Made by a program: the position numbers and the translations under genes. From the NCBI GenBank assembly GCA_903870955.1, contig CAIQEX010000762.1, positions 1 to 7,784 on the forward strand: a stretch of DNA of 7,784 nucleotides, read 5' to 3'. The notes below the pieces were generated by a model, which saw only the letters and a program-made list of their open reading frames with translations, made no database searches and was not told the DNA's origin. Shown piece by piece: positions 5,539-7,784 of the stretch (position 1 is its first letter; each line of letters opens with the position of its first letter). Source of the stretch: an uncultured beta proteobacterium. GTDB lineage: Bacteria > Pseudomonadota > Gammaproteobacteria > Burkholderiales > Burkholderiaceae_C.

Positions 5539-6598
5539 CGAAGTCCATTGCTCCAGCCACTTCCTGACCGAATGCCGCCTCCTGATGGACTGCGATGTTG
5601 TGACTACGCAAGGCGTGCAAGTCGCCCACGATTTCAAAGTGGGATGCCCGGTATTGCATCGCCCGGATACGCGCCCACGGCCAGTACAAACCAAGAGTCA
5701 GAGCCATATACAACGCGTTGGATGAATGCAGCCGCACCAGATCCATGAAATCCGAGTCATTCACGAATTGAAGATCTTCAAGCGTTGTCTGGTTCTGAAT
5801 GATTTGTGACAGCGCGCTCGCCAGCACCTGATACGCGACGTACAAGAGGGCAATCGTCAATGCGCCGATGCCTGCGCCAACATAGCCAGGGTCAAAGTTT
5901 TTGCTCAGAGCTTGACCCACCACTTCAAGCAATTTGCTTGGTGCGGAGGTCAGTACGCCGAACCAGAAGTAGGGACCAAAGAACGAACCGGCCGTGCTCT
6001 GGCATTTGAATTCCTTGTCGCCGAATTGCAGCTTGTCGACGAGGAGTCGCTTGAAAGCATGGTGACCGGCGAAATAATATATGCCGAAGGTGACCACCGT
6101 CAGCAGCGCCACTTTCAGCGACTTGCCGTACACACTGGCAGTGGTGCCCTGCCATGCAAAGCGCACACCGCGCCACGACACCATGCGGGCCTTGAAGCGC
6201 ATCGAACTGGCCACCATCCAGGGCAGCAGAATCAGCCCCGCGATAACTACCAGCAAGGCCAACGGGTTTGCCGTCCGCATCAGCACCACGCCAGCAATCA
6301 ACAGAAGCGCCAGCAGCCCACGTCCCAGGAGAATGCTGCGCGGCGTAGCGTGGTATTCAAATCGGGTTCCATCAAGCTCCGTGCTGGCATGAAAGTAGCG
6401 TTCGGCTCGCACCTTGGCCCACGGTGAATAGATCCCCAGCGTGATGACTGATAACGCCAGATTGACAAGCCAGATGCGGAAGTATTCCCCACCCGTCCCA
6501 TGAAAAACCAGGCGGCGCCGGTTAGTCAAGGGTGAAGGAGAGTCATCCTGATGGACTGCGGCATCGACTGGGTAAGTGTCCTGAAAATCGTGATACAT
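5525..6598 (-). CDS. DUF898 (YjgN-type) polytopic inner-membrane protein
   Basis: The product has 357 residues with about six or seven hydrophobic segments (roughly 41-57, 92-107, 111-130, 160-177, 206-218, 240-262, 292-306). It belongs to the DUF898/YjgN family of bacterial inner-membrane proteins, whose biochemical role is unknown. The signature T-L-G-I-Y-S-P-W-A-K-V-R (54-65) recurs as T-F-G-I-Y-Y-F-A-G-H (170-179) and T-L-G-L-Y-W-P-W-A-R-I-R (301-312), so the protein is built from three related units. The N-terminal 28 residues are polar and acidic and should face the cytoplasm. The ATG at 6598 is 19 bases after the SPFH stop. No strong ribosome binding site is visible, which again suggests coupling. 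The gene lies between an SPFH protein and an M48 peptidase and could be their membrane partner or scaffold; that is inference. Confidence 0.88.
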   Translation of the reverse strand: MYHDFQDTYPVDAAVHQDDSPSPLTNRRRLVFHGTGGEYFRIWLVNLALSVITLGIYSPWAKVRAERYFHASTELDGTRFEYHATPRSILLGRGLLALLLIAGVVLMRTANPLALLVVIAGLILLPWMVASSMRFKARMVSWRGVRFAWQGTTASVYGKSLKVALLTVVTFGIYYFAGHHAFKRLLVDKLQFGDKEFKCQSTAGSFFGPYFWFGVLTSAPSKLLEVVGQALSKNFDPGYVGAGIGALTIALLYVAYQVLASALSQIIQNQTTLEDLQFVNDSDFMDLVRLHSSNALYMALTLGLYWPWARIRAMQYRASHFEIVGDLHALRSHNIAVHQEAAFGQEVAGAMDFDVSF

Positions 6599-6617
6599 AT
6601 AAGTACTTGGTAGATCG

Positions 6618-7553
6618 TTAGGCGGTGGCGGCTTCGACAGGCGTCACCTTGTAAAACGCTGCCATGTCGGCCATGAGTTCACGCGGTCTGGAAGGGTTGC
6701 TGTCCACAAAGATCGTGTGTCCCGACTTGGCGTTTTCGGCTACGTGCTTGATTGCCTCGGTGTACATGAAGAACAGCAGATAGTTGGGATCCACTCCGGC
6801 CGTTTGCAGTTCGGATACCGCATCGTGAATGCCCGCAGCCACTTCCCGGCGAAAGTCAGCCAAACCCTGCCCACGCAACTTCCAGGCTAGTTTTTCGGCC
6901 TCCGCCTTGATCTTGATAAAGGAGCCATCAGCCTCTGCTTCTTTGGTGCGGCGGATGAGCAGTGCCTCACCTTCATTTTCAGCAGCATCGCGCTCATTGA
7001 TAGCCGCAACCACGCGTGCCATGGAACTGGTGACTACCGCGTCAAAGCGAATGTTGTTGTAGCGCAGATCCTCAATGGAGTAGCCCCAATCCCGCATACG
7101 GGCGCCCACGTTGGATTGAATCCGACGAACCACCTCTTGTGAAATACCAATCATTTCCGCCTGCCGCTGTGTGGCGACATAGGTACGCGTCTCGTCCTCG
7201 ATCAGGCGCTGCATGGAGATTGAAAACTCGGCTTGTTCAGCGAAGGCAAACGCTGCGCGCTTGATGGTCAGCTCTGCGTTATCCGCGACGCGATACAGCA
7301 ACAGGCATTTGAAATAGACGTTGGCCTGATCGATTGTGATGGCCTCAAACTCCAGTTCCATCGAGCGGTTTTGCAAGGAGATAGTCAACGCCCGCTCCCA
7401 CGGTTTTCTCCAACTTGCGCCCGGCTGGACCATGCGGCTGTACTTGCCGAAAGACGTGAGTACCTTGACGCAGCCCTCCGGTGTAAACGTCAATCGTGGT
7501 CCCACCACCAAGAGCAGTACCAGTCCTATCAATCCCAGTGTCAAGACTTCCAT
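6618..7553 (-). CDS. SPFH/band-7 domain membrane protein (stomatin/HflK/HflC-like)
   Basis: The product has 311 residues from the second of two adjacent ATGs (7556 and 7553). GGAGA lies 5 bases before the second, which gives better spacing. One N-terminal membrane segment (about 4-18) is followed by a band-7 domain (about 20-190: F-T-P-E-G-C-V-K-V, then I-T-I-D-Q-A-N-V-Y-F-K, Y-R-V-A-D and the I-G-I-S-Q-E-V amphipathic region). A charged, alanine- and glutamate-rich helical stretch (about 184-240, E-R-D-A-A-E-N-E-G-E-A) typical of SPFH oligomerisation coils comes next, followed by a C-terminal segment including Y-L-L-F-F-M-Y (258-264). SPFH proteins form large membrane rings that organise membrane patches and regulate proteases such as FtsH. 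It is the first gene of an operon with DUF898 and M48 genes. An open extension to 7760 lacks similarity and is rejected. No membrane-damage or lipid specificity can be read from the sequence. Confidence 0.9.
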   Translation of the reverse strand: MEVLTLGLIGLVLLLVVGPRLTFTPEGCVKVLTSFGKYSRMVQPGASWRKPWERALTISLQNRSMELEFEAITIDQANVYFKCLLLYRVADNAELTIKRAAFAFAEQAEFSISMQRLIEDETRTYVATQRQAEMIGISQEVVRRIQSNVGARMRDWGYSIEDLRYNNIRFDAVVTSSMARVVAAINERDAAENEGEALLIRRTKEAEADGSFIKIKAEAEKLAWKLRGQGLADFRREVAAGIHDAVSELQTAGVDPNYLLFFMYTEAIKHVAENAKSGHTIFVDSNPSRPRELMADMAAFYKVTPVEAATA

Positions 7554-7630
7554 CATGTTCTCCCGTTGTAGACAAACCCCTCTGCAGGCCTGACCTATCG
7601 TAGGAAAACCCGGTGTTCTGCACATCCGTA

Positions 7631-7650
7631 TTCGTACAGGACGAACCTGT
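7631..7650. repeat. Interleaved inverted repeats upstream of the SPFH operon
   Basis: Four consecutive 5-base blocks read TTCGT, ACAGG, ACGAA, CCTGT. Block 1 pairs with block 3 and block 2 pairs with block 4, so the same 20 bases hold two overlapping perfect inverted repeats. They lie 78-97 bases before the SPFH start codon. They could be an operator or a leader RNA with alternative hairpins, or they could be chance. Confidence 0.45.
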
Positions 7651-7784
7651 GAGTAATTACGTATACGACGTGTGGCCTGAGCGAACTTCCGCCTTTGAAA
7701 ACATACGCCCCCATGAACGCAACGGAACCCACCGGCGCCAATTGAAAAACAAAGGCACACTGGACCAACGGTCTTCCTGATGAC

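Noticed and set aside
5539..5694. N-terminal extension of the M48 peptidase frame
   Set aside because: It lies wholly inside the DUF898 coding region and reads as non-protein-like R/S/T/C-rich sequence. The ATG at 5538 fits the usual start of the family.
7554..7760. N-terminal extension of the SPFH frame
   Set aside because: The added residues would sit before the membrane anchor and are cysteine- and arginine-rich without similarity. A Shine-Dalgarno precedes the ATG at 7553.

Overview
The window looks like a piece of chromosome from a betaproteobacterium, probably Burkholderiales/Comamonadaceae. This rests on the fairly high GC of most genes, the codon choice and the style of the proteins, and not on a database match. 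I support seven protein genes (one cut by the window edge), one doubtful small reading frame, and one well-supported sigma-54 promoter. I see no rRNA, tRNA, CRISPR array or insertion sequence.

Layout. Positions 1-345 (minus) hold most of a GcvH-like lipoyl carrier protein that runs off the left edge. It diverges from a cysteine-rich predicted lipoprotein of unknown function at 580-1320 (plus). Converging on that gene is a two-gene minus-strand operon: a dihydropyrimidinase/hydantoinase (1899-3320, TTG start) followed by ureidoglycolate lyase AllA (1370-1882). Upstream of the operon, at 3352-3368, is a near-perfect -24/-12 promoter. Its predicted transcription start is about 21 bases before the TTG start codon, leaving room for the Shine-Dalgarno AAAGGAG. 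This points to nitrogen-controlled breakdown of hydantoin, pyrimidine or allantoin-type ureides.

From about 3420 to 4500 the DNA is visibly AT-richer. It holds a doubtful 65-codon minus-strand frame (3401-3598) and a secreted protein of unknown function (3691-4401, plus). This stretch may have been acquired separately.

The right third (4504-7553, minus) is a tight three-gene operon: a membrane-anchored SPFH/band-7 protein, a DUF898 (YjgN-type) polytopic membrane protein with three internal repeats, and a membrane-anchored M48 zinc metallopeptidase. The last two genes overlap by 14 bases. By analogy with known SPFH-protease partnerships (HflK/HflC with FtsH), this could be a membrane quality-control or membrane-organising module. 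It is the best candidate in the window for an under-described system. Its leader (7557-7784) contains an unusual pair of interleaved inverted repeats.
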